A stretch of 64,000 nucleotides of DNA from JAPLDP01 sp964628285 (GTDB lineage: Bacteria; Bacteroidota; Bacteroidia; Bacteroidales; JAGONC01), in the NCBI GenBank assembly GCA_964628285.1, contig CAZVNP010000002.1, forward strand, positions 1 through 64,000. Reading direction: 5' to 3'. Every line of letters starts with the position of its first letter. The first letter of the stretch is position 1. The notes beneath the pieces are model-generated. The model was not told where the DNA came from. It saw only the letters and a list, made by a program, of their open reading frames with translations, and ran no database searches. The translations under genes were made by a program, and so were the position numbers. This document shows positions 10,201 to 19,162 of the stretch, piece after piece.

Positions 10201-10563
10201 TGTCCCGGCCCAAACAACATTCGGATTATCAGGATCCATAGCCAGGCATCCGATGGAGTAAGCACCATAGTTATCGAAGACAGGCTCAAAGGTAATCCCG
10301 TCATTGACGGTCTTCCAGATATGACCCGAAGCCACGGCGACATAATACTCTTTCGTGTTTTTGGGATTGACGGCAAAGTCGGCGGTGCGTCCCGACGTCA
10401 ATGCCGGACCGATGGAACGGAATTTCAAGCCGTTGAACAACGTCGACTTCACCGTATCGGATGGGGCTTTCTTGTCCTTATCACCGGAGGCAGCCTGCAG
10501 GGATAAGCTAAAGCCTACGTTTAAAAGAACAATGGTTGAAACAATGCGTAAATAAGATTTCAT
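7282..10563 (-). CDS. Large secreted VPS10/BNR-type beta-propeller protein
   Basis: A 1093-residue exported protein with a signal peptide (cleavage near QAA, residue 25). The first 750 residues are dense in BNR/sortilin-type propeller repeats (KTTDGGKSWDKV, RSRDRGESWEKM, STDGGKSWIQP), suggesting two propellers. A beta-sandwich-like segment (PYLVFTIKDDQGHEIRRQ) and a helical C-terminus follow. Homologues are often labelled glycosyl hydrolase in Bacteroidota, but I see no catalytic evidence and would not assign an enzyme activity. No T9SS tail is visible. It is convergent with wecE and divergent from asnS. Confidence 0.8.
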   Translation of the reverse strand: MKSYLRIVSTIVLLNVGFSLSLQAASGDKDKKAPSDTVKSTLFNGLKFRSIGPALTSGRTADFAVNPKNTKEYYVAVASGHIWKTVNDGITFEPVFDNYGAYSIGCLAMDPDNPNVVWAGTGERNSQRALGYGNGVYKTLDGGRGWTNMGLKDSRQIGKIVIDPRNTDVVFVAAEGSVWGPGGDRGLYKTTDGGKSWDKVLEISENTGVYDVVMDPRNPDVMYATSYQRRRHVYTKIDGGPESAIYKTTDAGKTWRKLTSGIPSADKGAMDLAISPVNPDVIYANIESAGNDGGFFRSRDRGESWEKMNDYTSAGQYFTRIFCDPKDVDKVIMVDVVTKYTMDGGKTWHPLGNNKRHVDDHAVWIDPADTDHFLIGGDGGVYDSWDGGKNYLFKTTLPVTQFYRVSVDDTRPFYWVYGGTQDNNSLGGPSRNLNHDGVSSFDWIVTVGGDGFWQANDPTNPGIVYSEYQYGNVFRYDKKSGERLLIKPQPPHGEDTYRWNWNAPFILSPHSDTRLYMVANKVFRSDDRGDSWQVISPDITAQIDRNTWPVMGRWWGVDAVAKDVSTSLYGTGVALTESPVKEDMIYVGTDDGVIQMTEDAGITWRKMDQFPGVPANTYVSDIFTSRFDENVVYASFDNTKRDDFIPYILKSDDKGRTWVSITGNLPRNGAVHCINQDYIDPDILFVGTEFGIFFSTDGGKSWIQPKSGIPTIQVSDIAIQQREGDLVVATFGRGLYILDNYEPLRHIKDSVTDKEAYLFPVRDALMYIQKSGYYGQGSAYYLSKNPDFGATITYYLKEVPKTLKEERLEEEKELVKENKPIPIPTMDELRKENNEVRPYLVFTIKDDQGHEIRRQTATPSKGINRVTWNLRYAGTNPVDGEKKFDPLASAGMGVMVMPGRYSVTLSQVVRQKETLLAGPVDFNAVVLNNTTLPAPDREELVAFEKKVADLSRAVEGAEKYTNNLIEKVNAIKQAILKTPALPAEIMDRTDSVAAHLDNIRWAFYGQQPVASPEENWPAPPSIEERLNTIIETHWQSTSAVTQTQRDLYAGIAADFPGLLSQLKTISDVDIKAIETALEKAGAPWTPGILPEWK

Positions 10564-10787
10564 AGAATATGATTTTGAGGATTAAAACAATAAACGAAAT
10601 AATCCGGCTTTTAGCTCTTGCAAGTTACTGATTTTTCAATCCTACCGGTTGCTCAGCGGGATGATTGTGATGGATCCGACTGGGTTTATCATTAAAATAG
10701 TAAAAACTAACATTAAAAGTGGTTCAATAAAATATGGGCTGAGGTTATCTTCCCTTCCCAAGTCAATGGGATTGTGAAAAATCTCCT

Positions 10788-10795
10788 TATTTTTG
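10788..10795 (+). promoter_or_regulatory. -7 element of asnS
   Basis: TATTTTTG matches TAnnTTTG and lies 22 bases before the asnS ATG. Confidence 0.45.
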
Positions 10796-10817
10796 TTATC
10801 CGGAAAAGCCTATATAA

Positions 10818-12269
10818 ATGGAATTATTGAAAAAACAATCGATCAGGGATTTGCTGGCATCTCACGATTATGGCCGGGCCATCAATGTCAAAGGGTGGGT
10901 CAGGACCAAGCGCATCAGTAAAAATGTCGCCTTCATCACGCTTAACGACGGCTCCACCCTCCATAATCTGCAGATCGTGGCCGACGCGGACAAGATAAAG
11001 GAAGAGACGCTGGCGCCCATCAATACGGGTGCCGCCCTGTCGGTTGACGGTATTCTGGTAAAATCGGTCGGCAGCGGCCAGCATATCGAGCTCAACGCCA
11101 CCGCCGTCGACATTCTGGGCGTTGCCGATGCGGAGGCTTACCCGCTGCAGCCCAAGAAACACTCGCTGGAGTTCCTGCGCGACATCGCCCACCTGCGTTT
11201 CCGCACCAACACCTTCGGTTGCATCACCCGTGTGCGGCACAGCATGATCTTCGCTATACATAAATTTTTCAATGACAACGGATTTTACAATATCCACACC
11301 CCCATCATCTCGGCCTCGGATGCCGAAGGCGCCGGCGAGCTTTTCCGGGTCACCATCCTTGACCTGAACCGTCCGCCACGAAAAGAAGACGGATCGGTTG
11401 ATTACAGCGCCGATTTTTTCGGACGTGAAACCAACCTCACCGTCTCCGGACAGCTTGAAGCCGAACTCGCCGCCCTGGCCATGACCAAGGTTTATACCTT
11501 CGGACCTACCTTCAGGGCCGAAAATTCCAACACCTCACGCCACCTGGCCGAATTCTGGATGATCGAACCCGAGGTGGCCTTCGCCGATAATAACGATAAC
11601 ATGGACCTGGCCGAAGACATGCTGAAATATCTTGTCAAATATGCATTGGATAACAATTACGATGACTTGCAGTACCTGGAGAAACGCCTTCAGGATGAAG
11701 AAAAAATGAAAAAACAGGAAGAACGCTCCTCCATGGGCCTGATAGAAAAATTAAAATTTGTGCTGGAGAATAAATTTGAAAGGATCACATACACCGAAGC
11801 CATCGATATATTGAAGGATTCACCCCCGAACAAAAAGCAAAAATTTGCGTTTATCATTCAGGACTGGGGATCGGATATTCAATCGGAGCACGAACGGTAC
11901 CTCGTTGAAAAGCACTTTAAAAAACCGGTGATGGTGACCGATTATCCGAAGGATATCAAGGCTTTTTACATGAAGCAGAACGATGACGGCCGTACGGTGC
12001 GTGCCCTGGATGTCCTGTTCCCCCAGGTGGGTGAGATCATCGGCGGATCGCAGCGCGAGGAGATATATGAAAAGCTGGCAACGAGGATAAAAGAATTGGG
12101 ATTGTCGCAGCAGAACCTGTGGTGGTACCTCGAAACACGAAAATACGGCACCGTGCCGCACAGCGGTTTTGGACTGGGCTTTGAGCGTTTTATGCAGTTC
12201 GTCACGGGCATGGGAAACATCAGGGATGTCATCCCCTTCCCGAGGACGCCCAAAAGCGCCGACTTTTAA
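10818..12269 (+). CDS. asnS: Asparagine--tRNA ligase
   Basis: A 483-residue class IIb aminoacyl-tRNA synthetase. The N-terminal OB-fold anticodon-binding domain (VKGWVRTKRISKNVAFITL) is followed by the catalytic domain with motif 2 (FRAENSNTSRHLAEFWMIEPE split around residue 231) and motif 3 (GFGLGFERFMQFVTG, C-terminus). The ending IRDVIPFPRTPKSADF and the loop around the asparagine-binding site fit AsnRS rather than AspRS. It charges tRNA-Asn directly with asparagine, so this organism need not rely on amidation. It has its own promoter. Confidence 0.96.
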   Translation: MELLKKQSIRDLLASHDYGRAINVKGWVRTKRISKNVAFITLNDGSTLHNLQIVADADKIKEETLAPINTGAALSVDGILVKSVGSGQHIELNATAVDILGVADAEAYPLQPKKHSLEFLRDIAHLRFRTNTFGCITRVRHSMIFAIHKFFNDNGFYNIHTPIISASDAEGAGELFRVTILDLNRPPRKEDGSVDYSADFFGRETNLTVSGQLEAELAALAMTKVYTFGPTFRAENSNTSRHLAEFWMIEPEVAFADNNDNMDLAEDMLKYLVKYALDNNYDDLQYLEKRLQDEEKMKKQEERSSMGLIEKLKFVLENKFERITYTEAIDILKDSPPNKKQKFAFIIQDWGSDIQSEHERYLVEKHFKKPVMVTDYPKDIKAFYMKQNDDGRTVRALDVLFPQVGEIIGGSQREEIYEKLATRIKELGLSQQNLWWYLETRKYGTVPHSGFGLGFERFMQFVTGMGNIRDVIPFPRTPKSADF

Positions 12270-12342
12270 GATATCCACGGGTGGGTTAAAAAATAAGCGG
12301 GTATTATCTTGAAAGAAGTGTTTTTAATTAAAAAAAAATTAA

Positions 12343-12350
12343 TATATTTG
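12343..12350 (+). promoter_or_regulatory. -7 element of rpoN
   Basis: TATATTTG is a perfect TAnnTTTG match, 24 bases before the rpoN ATG. A T-rich TGTTTTT at 12319-12325 is at the right distance for the -33 element. Confidence 0.55.
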
Positions 12351-12374
12351 TCATCAGACAATTAGGTTCATGCG

Positions 12375-13874
12375 ATGCTTCAACAGAAATTACAACAGAA
12401 GCTTTTACAAAAGCTGTCGCCACAGCAGATCCTGCTGATGAAGCTGTTGCAGATACCGTCTGTTGCGCTGGAGCAAAGGATCAAACAGGAGATCGAGGAG
12501 AATCCGGCGCTGGATGAGTCTTCGGTGACCGAAGTGGAGTCGGAGCAGCCGGAGAATGAACAACCTGCCGATTCCGTTGAGCCGACCGACGGCGAGGATG
12601 AGTATGACGAGTATGACCGTGAGAGCGAAGAGTTCAGCCTGGCCGATTACATTGATGACGATGAGATTCCGGCTTACCGCCTGCAGGAAAACAACACCAG
12701 CCCCGACGATGAAAGAAGGGAGATACCCTTCGTCTCCGCGATCACCTTCCAGGACAACCTCATCTCACAGCTGGGTTTGAGGGAGCTCACCGAAAAGCAA
12801 AGAAGCATCGCCCTGATCATCATCGGCAACTTAGATGACTCGGGGTACCTGCAGCGTAACCTGACGGCCATGGCCGACGACCTGGCTTTTTCGCAGAACA
12901 TCACGGCCACCATCGAGGAGATACAGGAGGTGCTGACGGTCATACAGGGTTTCGATCCCCCGGGCGTCGGCGCCAGAAACCTGCAGGAATGTCTTCTTCT
13001 TCAGCTTAAAAGGATACGGGAGGAACAACCTGAATCCGGCGCCCTCGATCATGCCATACTGATCATCGAACGCTATTTCAATGAATTCATCAAGAAACAT
13101 TATGATAAGATCATCCATAAAGGCAGGATGACCGAAGAAGAGCTGAAACGGGCCATGGATGAGATACTTAAACTCAATCCCAAACCCGGCAACTCACTCA
13201 GCGACACCACCAGGAACAGCTATTACATCATCCCCGATTTTACCATCATGAACAAGGACGGGGATCTGGAGCTGACGCTCAACTCCAGGAATGTCCCCGA
13301 GCTCCGTTTGAACCGCACATACCTCGAGATGCTCGAGACTTATGCCCACAGCAAGAAACACAACCACAGCGACAAGGAAGCGTTCCTGTTCATCAAACAG
13401 AAGATCGATTCGGCCAAATGGTTCATCGATGCCATCAAGCAAAGGCAGAACACCCTGTATGTCACCATGAAAGCCATCATGGAGTACCAGAAAGATTATT
13501 TCCTCACGGGCGATGAGACCAAGCTGCGGCCCATGATCCTGAAGGATATTGCGGAGATCGTCAAACTCGATATCTCAACCATCTCACGGGTGGCCAACAG
13601 CAAATATGTACAGACGCCCTTCGGCACTTTCCTGCTCAAGAGCTTTTTCTCGGAGTCGTTGCAGACACAGAGCGGCGAAGAGGTCTCCACACGCGGGATA
13701 AAGAAGATCCTGTCGAATTGCATCGCCGGTGAAAGCAAGGAAAAACCACTGACCGATGATGAACTCACCCACATATTGATCGACAAGGGTTATAATATTG
13801 CACGCCGGACGGTGGCGAAATACCGTGAACAAATGAACATCCCCGTGGCACGGTTGAGGAAAGAACTGATCTGA
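12375..13874 (+). CDS. rpoN: RNA polymerase sigma-54 factor
   Basis: A 499-residue RpoN. Region I is the glutamine-rich N-terminus (LQQKLLQKLSPQQILLMKLL) that contacts enhancer-binding activators. An acidic region II follows (residues about 50-110), then the core-binding domain (GFDPPGVGARNLQECLLLQL) and the HTH with the RpoN box ARRTVAKYREQMNIP near residue 475. It directs core polymerase to -24/-12 promoters. Length and domain order are normal. I saw no sigma-54 activator gene in this window. Confidence 0.96.
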   Translation: MLQQKLQQKLLQKLSPQQILLMKLLQIPSVALEQRIKQEIEENPALDESSVTEVESEQPENEQPADSVEPTDGEDEYDEYDRESEEFSLADYIDDDEIPAYRLQENNTSPDDERREIPFVSAITFQDNLISQLGLRELTEKQRSIALIIIGNLDDSGYLQRNLTAMADDLAFSQNITATIEEIQEVLTVIQGFDPPGVGARNLQECLLLQLKRIREEQPESGALDHAILIIERYFNEFIKKHYDKIIHKGRMTEEELKRAMDEILKLNPKPGNSLSDTTRNSYYIIPDFTIMNKDGDLELTLNSRNVPELRLNRTYLEMLETYAHSKKHNHSDKEAFLFIKQKIDSAKWFIDAIKQRQNTLYVTMKAIMEYQKDYFLTGDETKLRPMILKDIAEIVKLDISTISRVANSKYVQTPFGTFLLKSFFSESLQTQSGEEVSTRGIKKILSNCIAGESKEKPLTDDELTHILIDKGYNIARRTVAKYREQMNIPVARLRKELI

Positions 13875-13894
13875 GAAGCGCCCTGACAGCCTGA

Positions 13895-14602
13895 CTATTT
13901 GGATCCTTTTTTAGACGACGGGTAATACGGAACCACCGAAATACCGACCGAGACAGGGTACATCTGGGGGCCAAAACCCGACGTGAACAAGCTCGAAAAC
14001 GAATAATAACCATATACGTTGATCCATCGCCACCCTATCCTGGCCAGGACCCCGTAATGATACTGATCGATATTACGAAGCTTAAGGACTTTTGTCTTCA
14101 GCCCGGTTTTGGTGTTGTTCAGGTAATCATCGCCCTTGTATTTGGTATGGGTCTGGAGCAGAAAACCCACCTTGAATCCTAATGCCAGCCTCAACCCGCT
14201 ATGAGCTGTGTAGATGAATTCCAACGGGATGTCGAGATAGGTCGCCGTCAACTTGTTCTTTTTATAGCTTAATCCGGGATACAAAGAGTCAAAGGGGATC
14301 AGGTTCGAGACGTTCAGCGTGTCGACCACGACGAAGGCATCACTGTATATGTTGTGACAGCTCAGGCCCGCACCCGGCGAAAAGGTCAGGTTGCTCTTGC
14401 CCAGAGGGATATTGTACAGCATGAAAAAATTAATCCCGCGGTTAATGGCGGAGATTTTAATGCCTTCGGGTTTGTTTATCCAGATATCGGTGAACAGGTC
14501 AAAACCGCTGGTGATCTTCCTGTGCGCCGTCTCGGATATCAACTGGGAATAACTTTGGAATGAGAACAAAAGGAGAATGAGTAATAAATTGTGTTTTTTC
14601 AT
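13895..14602 (-). CDS. Outer-membrane beta-barrel protein
   Basis: A 235-residue protein with a signal peptide (MKKHNLLLILLLFSFQSYSQ) and alternating hydrophobic/aromatic strands typical of small outer-membrane barrels (FSPGAGLSCHNIYSDAFVV, LRLALGFKVGFLLQT). The last strand is aromatic, as in barrels recognised by BamA. Start 14602 is chosen because a -7 box at 14628-14635 excludes the upstream in-frame ATG at 14647. Function is unknown. It is convergent with rpoN. Confidence 0.72.
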   Translation of the reverse strand: MKKHNLLLILLLFSFQSYSQLISETAHRKITSGFDLFTDIWINKPEGIKISAINRGINFFMLYNIPLGKSNLTFSPGAGLSCHNIYSDAFVVVDTLNVSNLIPFDSLYPGLSYKKNKLTATYLDIPLEFIYTAHSGLRLALGFKVGFLLQTHTKYKGDDYLNNTKTGLKTKVLKLRNIDQYHYGVLARIGWRWINVYGYYSFSSLFTSGFGPQMYPVSVGISVVPYYPSSKKGSK

Positions 14603-14627
14603 GTTTACCAGTATTAGTTCGGTAAAA

Positions 14628-14635
14628 CAAAAATA
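14628..14635 (-). promoter_or_regulatory. -7 element of the barrel gene
   Basis: TATTTTTG on the minus strand, 25 bases before ATG 14602. Confidence 0.45.
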
Positions 14636-14732
14636 CAATTTAAACACATCCTGAAACAGCCGTGCCAGGATTTAATTCAGGGTAAATTAAGCAACCTGAG
14701 TCGATTCTGGTACGGCGATTTTTATTTGATTG

Positions 14733-16376
14733 CTATTGGGTTTTTAATTTACTGACGACTTTATTCTCATATACATACACGAATTTACCGTCAGTGCTTA
14801 AATCCGACACAGCTCCCTTTCTGGCATTGAATTGTTTGTACTGGCATGTGTTGAGATCAAAAGCAGCAATATCATCGCCCTCGGTGGTCATAATAAGGAT
14901 ATTATCATACATATCATTTACTTCGGAATCCTTGTATTTACCGCTGCAGACAAAGGCCCCGTCTTCGGCCTTATATGTTGCGATGCCTTTTTCACCGACC
15001 ATAACGACCATATCCTGATAAGGCAGGATCAATGTGGCATTGCCGACACCTGCCTTGTTCACCGGCACTTCATATAATTCATTTCCATTGTTCAGGTCCA
15101 GTTTATATAATGCAGTGCCACTGCAAATAATATATTGATTATTAATTGTCATACCGTTAGTGATACCTTTTTTGAATCTCTCTGAATCCCAGGCTAAGGA
15201 ACCGTCGTTCGTATTGAAGGCCTGTACACCACATGGTTTGACATTACGGTAGTAGATCTTGTATACAGTGTAAGTATATTTTACATCGTTCACTTCGTAT
15301 GTCTTGATGTACATGGCCTGGCACTCCACGGCACCACCTATCTGAAGGATGACTTTGTCGCCTTCGACGATCATATGGGGAATGGCTTTGGCCTCCCTGA
15401 TCTCCGGAGAAGACCAGATCAGTTTACCTGAATTCACATCGTATTTTTTCACATACTGGCTATGCTTATTGGCCATATCAAGTACATACAAATCCTGACC
15501 GTCGATATAAGGGTTGGCCACGACGCCATAAACACCGAATTTTTTTGCAGTGATAGGTTTACTGATGACATCGGGAGTGAAATCGAAAGCTGCGGAGTAA
15601 AGATTTGCCCCGGTGTTATAATCATACACCTGTATCCCGTTCAGAAGGAGAAACACTTTACCGTCATGAACATCCAGATCATATATGAAGTCCCTGGTCA
15701 GCACTTTTCTCTCCGCCCTGCCGATATAAGTATTTTCCCACACAATATCACCGTTGCTCATGTTGAACTTGGCAATCTGATTTTTAAAAAATGTAAATAA
15801 AGCTCCAAGGGAACCCGGCACAAAATTCACGGCGACCATATAACCGTCAGGCATGTATACGTACTTCCCCACCACTCCTTTGAATTTAGTTGTCGACCAT
15901 TTCTCTTCACCTGTTTTTGCCTTGATGTATACCAGCGAATTCTTCAATGATATGGCAAATGCATCATCTTCGGGTATATATACCATATTATCTTCGCTGA
16001 CATTTTGGTACTTATCGGTCGTCCACAATGCTTTACCTGTCTCCATATCCACGCATGCCATCTGATCCTTGCCCATTTTACGGTCGAAAAGGAAAATAAT
16101 ATTCGATTCCCACAAGGGGATGATTTCATCGACCTTGGACAATTTCGGGGCAATATCCTTAAATGAAGCGGTCCATTTTGTCTGTCCTGTCTTGTTGTCG
16201 AAAACTGTAATCTCCTTGCTTGAGGCTGCATAACTGTAACCCCTGTCTTCCGTGCCGGTACCGTTGTATTCTATCCTGTGACCCATTTTTTGTTCCCACA
16301 CCACAGGCATGTCTTCCTGGGCGTAAGCGACCAAAAGAGTTGTGCCTGTGAGTAACGTAAGCAGTTGTTTTTTCAT
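14733..16376 (-). CDS. Secreted PQQ-like beta-propeller protein
   Basis: A 547-residue protein with a signal peptide (MKKQLLTLLTGTTLLVAYAQ) and repeated PQQ-type blades such as VFDNKTGQTKWTAS, VDMETGKALWTT, IKAKTGEEKWST and FNTNDGSLAWDS. These form an eight-bladed-type propeller. No catalytic dehydrogenase residues were recognised, so a binding or scaffold role is more likely than an enzyme. It is the last gene of a three-gene minus-strand unit, 11 bases after the small secreted protein. No C-terminal sorting tail is present. Confidence 0.78.
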   Translation of the reverse strand: MKKQLLTLLTGTTLLVAYAQEDMPVVWEQKMGHRIEYNGTGTEDRGYSYAASSKEITVFDNKTGQTKWTASFKDIAPKLSKVDEIIPLWESNIIFLFDRKMGKDQMACVDMETGKALWTTDKYQNVSEDNMVYIPEDDAFAISLKNSLVYIKAKTGEEKWSTTKFKGVVGKYVYMPDGYMVAVNFVPGSLGALFTFFKNQIAKFNMSNGDIVWENTYIGRAERKVLTRDFIYDLDVHDGKVFLLLNGIQVYDYNTGANLYSAAFDFTPDVISKPITAKKFGVYGVVANPYIDGQDLYVLDMANKHSQYVKKYDVNSGKLIWSSPEIREAKAIPHMIVEGDKVILQIGGAVECQAMYIKTYEVNDVKYTYTVYKIYYRNVKPCGVQAFNTNDGSLAWDSERFKKGITNGMTINNQYIICSGTALYKLDLNNGNELYEVPVNKAGVGNATLILPYQDMVVMVGEKGIATYKAEDGAFVCSGKYKDSEVNDMYDNILIMTTEGDDIAAFDLNTCQYKQFNARKGAVSDLSTDGKFVYVYENKVVSKLKTQ

Positions 16377-16387
16377 GGTTTTAATTA

Positions 16388-16768
16388 TTAATTGTTTGTG
16401 TTTGGGTTGAAATTAAAGATATACTGAAATTTGAACGATCTGTCTTTCGGCATCCTGAAAGGAAATCTAAAACTCTTCAGATGATCCTTAAGCCGGTTTT
16501 GATTGTGAATGTCATTACTGTCACCATTGACAACGAAGACGGTAGCCACTTCACCTTTTCCGCGTATGGTCAGGTCGATGGTATAGGAACCCCGCAGACC
16601 TATCTCCTGTCCGAAAAGAAATAAATCACCACCGGGAGTCATGGCTTTTTCCAGCTCCGCCTTAGCCCTCTCAATGACCTCATTCTTATTTTCTATCATG
16701 TCTGTTTCTTGGGCTGATGTCCAGACAGTCACAAGAACAAAAGCAAGGCATAGGGGTATTCTCATCAT
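16388..16768 (-). CDS. Small secreted protein of unknown function
   Basis: About 126 residues with a signal peptide (MMRIPLCLAFVLVTVWTSAQ). The mature part has a short helical segment (NEVIERAKAELEKAM) and a beta-rich domain ending FKFQYIFNFNPNTNN; the segment IDLTIRGKGEVATVFVV resembles TonB C-terminal or energy-transducer-like domains only weakly. An in-frame ATG at 16795 would overlap the preceding gene by 13 bases; 16768 or 16765, directly before the signal peptide, is preferred. It sits between two propeller genes with gaps of 14 and 11 bases, so the three are probably one operon. Confidence 0.62.
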   Translation of the reverse strand: MMRIPLCLAFVLVTVWTSAQETDMIENKNEVIERAKAELEKAMTPGGDLFLFGQEIGLRGSYTIDLTIRGKGEVATVFVVNGDSNDIHNQNRLKDHLKSFRFPFRMPKDRSFKFQYIFNFNPNTNN

Positions 16769-16782
16769 AATACGGTTTATTT

Positions 16783-17967
16783 TTACATTTGCCACAAAAG
16801 CAACCGGTTTCCAAAAGTTATCATCATTGATCGGTCATCAGGCAGAAAGACAAATGAAGCCCTGCCATCCAAAGGTAATTTATCGCCCTTATCTTTGTCC
16901 AGGATCCGAAAAGCCAGTTCAAACCTATACAGCATCCTGCCTGTTTCAAAATCATAAACCCTCACTTCAGGAAATTTACCCATCGAAGTCAGGGCAAAAC
17001 GTGTCATATCATGGCTCATCTTGAAGTCAGGTTCAAAGTAAAAGGAAGTAGTGGGAAAGATAATTCTGAGGGGTTCCTTATTGATGACATCGATAACCGA
17101 CACATAACCCTCCTTGGGATTGGATCCTTTTTGCAGTTTTGTGTTCGGAACACTATGACAGAAAAGGTATTTGGAGTCTCCTGAAAAAGTAAGACGGTAT
17201 ATGATGTCGTAAAACTCATCAACCGTGTAAAGTTTTTGAAAGGTTTGGGCATCATATAGCGAAACCTGCTGTTTGTATTTTTCAAGGATATCGAGGTTCT
17301 TTTTATTGTTTTTGTAACGGGGATCTTGTTTCAATTCGTCGGCTCTTGTCCTGTGCGAAACGGCCAGGTACAGGCCGTCAGGGCTAACGGCCAACGCATT
17401 GGTGGCGTCAGGAACATCGAAGTTTCCTTCTTTCCTGCCTGTTTCAAGGTTCCAAAAGGAGACCTGATCGCTACTCAGGGAAATAGCGTATTTATCATCG
17501 GGTGAGATGACGACATCATGATAATTTTCGAATGACTTGACCTTCCTGCCTGTTTTTGCATCCACGATCTCAAAATTGACTTCCCTGTCCTTATTGGGTG
17601 CAAAATCGAGATAATACAATTGTTCCAGAAGAAGGTAGCGACCGCTGATGGAATAGTGGATGCGGGAACCTGCATACCAGTTACCGGCATCTAACCGGTT
17701 GGTGATCATGCGACTCTTCCAGTCGAACAGGTACACCGGAAAACTCTGTGTGCTGCTGATGACCAGGGTCTGATTATCAGGTGACAGGTCAATCCAGGAA
17801 AAGTGATTATCTACATCACCTGCCTGAAACTTCTCGTATTCCATATTAATGGATTGCGATAATCCCTGAAAAGATAATGAATTACCGACAAACAGCAGAA
17901 TAACCAATACATACCTGTAAATCAGATATTTCCTCTCCCTTTTGATGATTAAAACCATAGCACTCAT
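16783..17967 (-). CDS. Secreted WD40-like beta-propeller protein
   Basis: A 394-residue protein with an N-terminal hydrophobic signal/anchor (YRYVLVILLFVGNSLSF) and repeated WD40/PQQ-like blades: WIDLSPDNQTLVIS, VISPDDKYAISLSSDQVSFW, AVSPDGLYLAVS, FSGDSKYLFC. It is the first gene of the three-gene propeller unit. Alternative start ATG 17958. No catalytic features were seen; the role is probably protein binding at the envelope. Confidence 0.72.
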   Translation of the reverse strand: MSAMVLIIKRERKYLIYRYVLVILLFVGNSLSFQGLSQSINMEYEKFQAGDVDNHFSWIDLSPDNQTLVISSTQSFPVYLFDWKSRMITNRLDAGNWYAGSRIHYSISGRYLLLEQLYYLDFAPNKDREVNFEIVDAKTGRKVKSFENYHDVVISPDDKYAISLSSDQVSFWNLETGRKEGNFDVPDATNALAVSPDGLYLAVSHRTRADELKQDPRYKNNKKNLDILEKYKQQVSLYDAQTFQKLYTVDEFYDIIYRLTFSGDSKYLFCHSVPNTKLQKGSNPKEGYVSVIDVINKEPLRIIFPTTSFYFEPDFKMSHDMTRFALTSMGKFPEVRVYDFETGRMLYRFELAFRILDKDKGDKLPLDGRASFVFLPDDRSMMITFGNRLLLWQM

Positions 17968-18274
17968 CCCTTCAAGTTTAGAGAACTAATAAGTCAATCA
18001 ACACGAGGTCAATTCCAGGAAATAAAAAGGATTTAAAGCTTTAGCTCTATATATGGTAGATGCATCTGTTTGAAATTTAGCCCAATATTAAAATAATATT
18101 AAGTGAAAAGCAAATTTTATGATAAAAAGAATTTATTATCTTTTCATTTGCGCAATGATAGATTTGACAGATCATCCTATCATTTTTTCCAGGGAATTGT
18201 TTTCCTATTTTATTAATCATAATTTTATGCTCCTTTTTAAATACACCGAGTGCCGGTTTTTAATCGAAGCATGA
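17968..18274. other. Intergenic region between divergent genes
   Basis: 307 AT-rich bases between the propeller operon and the deacetylase-family gene. No open frame, tRNA or strong hairpin was recognised; it should contain both promoters. Confidence 0.5.
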
Positions 18275-19162
18275 ATGAAAATCCTGTTTAACCATAAATG
18301 CCTGTTTCATAACATCGAGAGTGATTATGAGGGTGCTTACAGGTTGGAAGATTTCAGGGATCAATGCGAGGATGTCGAAGCCAATGGTGAGGTCTATCTT
18401 ACCCTTGTTCACAGTGAGGATTACATCGGATGGATCAGGGATGCCAGCCGTCGTGAGGAGATGATCGCCGAGATACTGATGACCAAAGGCAGTTATGAAG
18501 CCGCCTGCATCGCGGCGGGGTTGACCATTGCGGCTTCCGAAAGCAATGACTTCGCCGTGGTGCGCCCTCCGGGGCACCATGCCGGCCGTGAGAGAGCGGC
18601 GGGCTTCTGCCTGTTCAACAACATGGCTATCGCCACGCGTAAGCTGGTGAATGAGGGTAAAAAAGTTCTTATCCTTGACATCGACGGGCATCACGGCAAC
18701 GGTACCCAGGACATCTTCTATGATTCCGACAGGGTGCTGTACTGCTCCATACACCAGTACCGGTCGTACCCTTTCAGCGGCTTCCCTGACGAGACAGGCC
18801 GGGACGAAGGAGAGGGTTACACCGTCAATATACCCTTAGTTGCGGGCAGCGGTGAGAAGGAATTTCTGGATGCCGTAGAGCTGGTCATAAAAAAAGCCAA
18901 GAGTTTCCAGCCCGACCATGTCGGTGTGTCGGCCGGATTTGACGGGTATTACAAGGACCGGCTGCTCAGCCTTAATTACACCCTCAAGGCATATTACGAA
19001 TGCGGATACCGTCTCCGGCGCAATTTCAGGAATGTCTTCGCCGTGCTGGAAGGCGGTTACCATGAAGACCTGAAACAGTGCGTGGATCAGTTCATCGAAG
19101 GCGTCAACCATGGTGCCCGGCCGTCACACATCAAGTGGGACAGTAACATGTCGATCGGGTGA
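18275..19162 (+). CDS. Histone deacetylase/AcuC-family zinc hydrolase
   Basis: A 295-residue arginase/deacetylase-fold protein. The catalytic His pair is in RPPGHHAGRE (near residue 100), the zinc ligands in LDIDGHHGNG (near 134), and the third ligand in SAGFDGYYKD (near 221). Bacterial members deacylate acetylpolyamines or protein lysines, or act on acetoin-utilisation enzymes; the substrate here cannot be told. It is somewhat shorter than AcuC, but all catalytic motifs are present. It stands alone. Confidence 0.9.
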   Translation: MKILFNHKCLFHNIESDYEGAYRLEDFRDQCEDVEANGEVYLTLVHSEDYIGWIRDASRREEMIAEILMTKGSYEAACIAAGLTIAASESNDFAVVRPPGHHAGRERAAGFCLFNNMAIATRKLVNEGKKVLILDIDGHHGNGTQDIFYDSDRVLYCSIHQYRSYPFSGFPDETGRDEGEGYTVNIPLVAGSGEKEFLDAVELVIKKAKSFQPDHVGVSAGFDGYYKDRLLSLNYTLKAYYECGYRLRRNFRNVFAVLEGGYHEDLKQCVDQFIEGVNHGARPSHIKWDSNMSIG

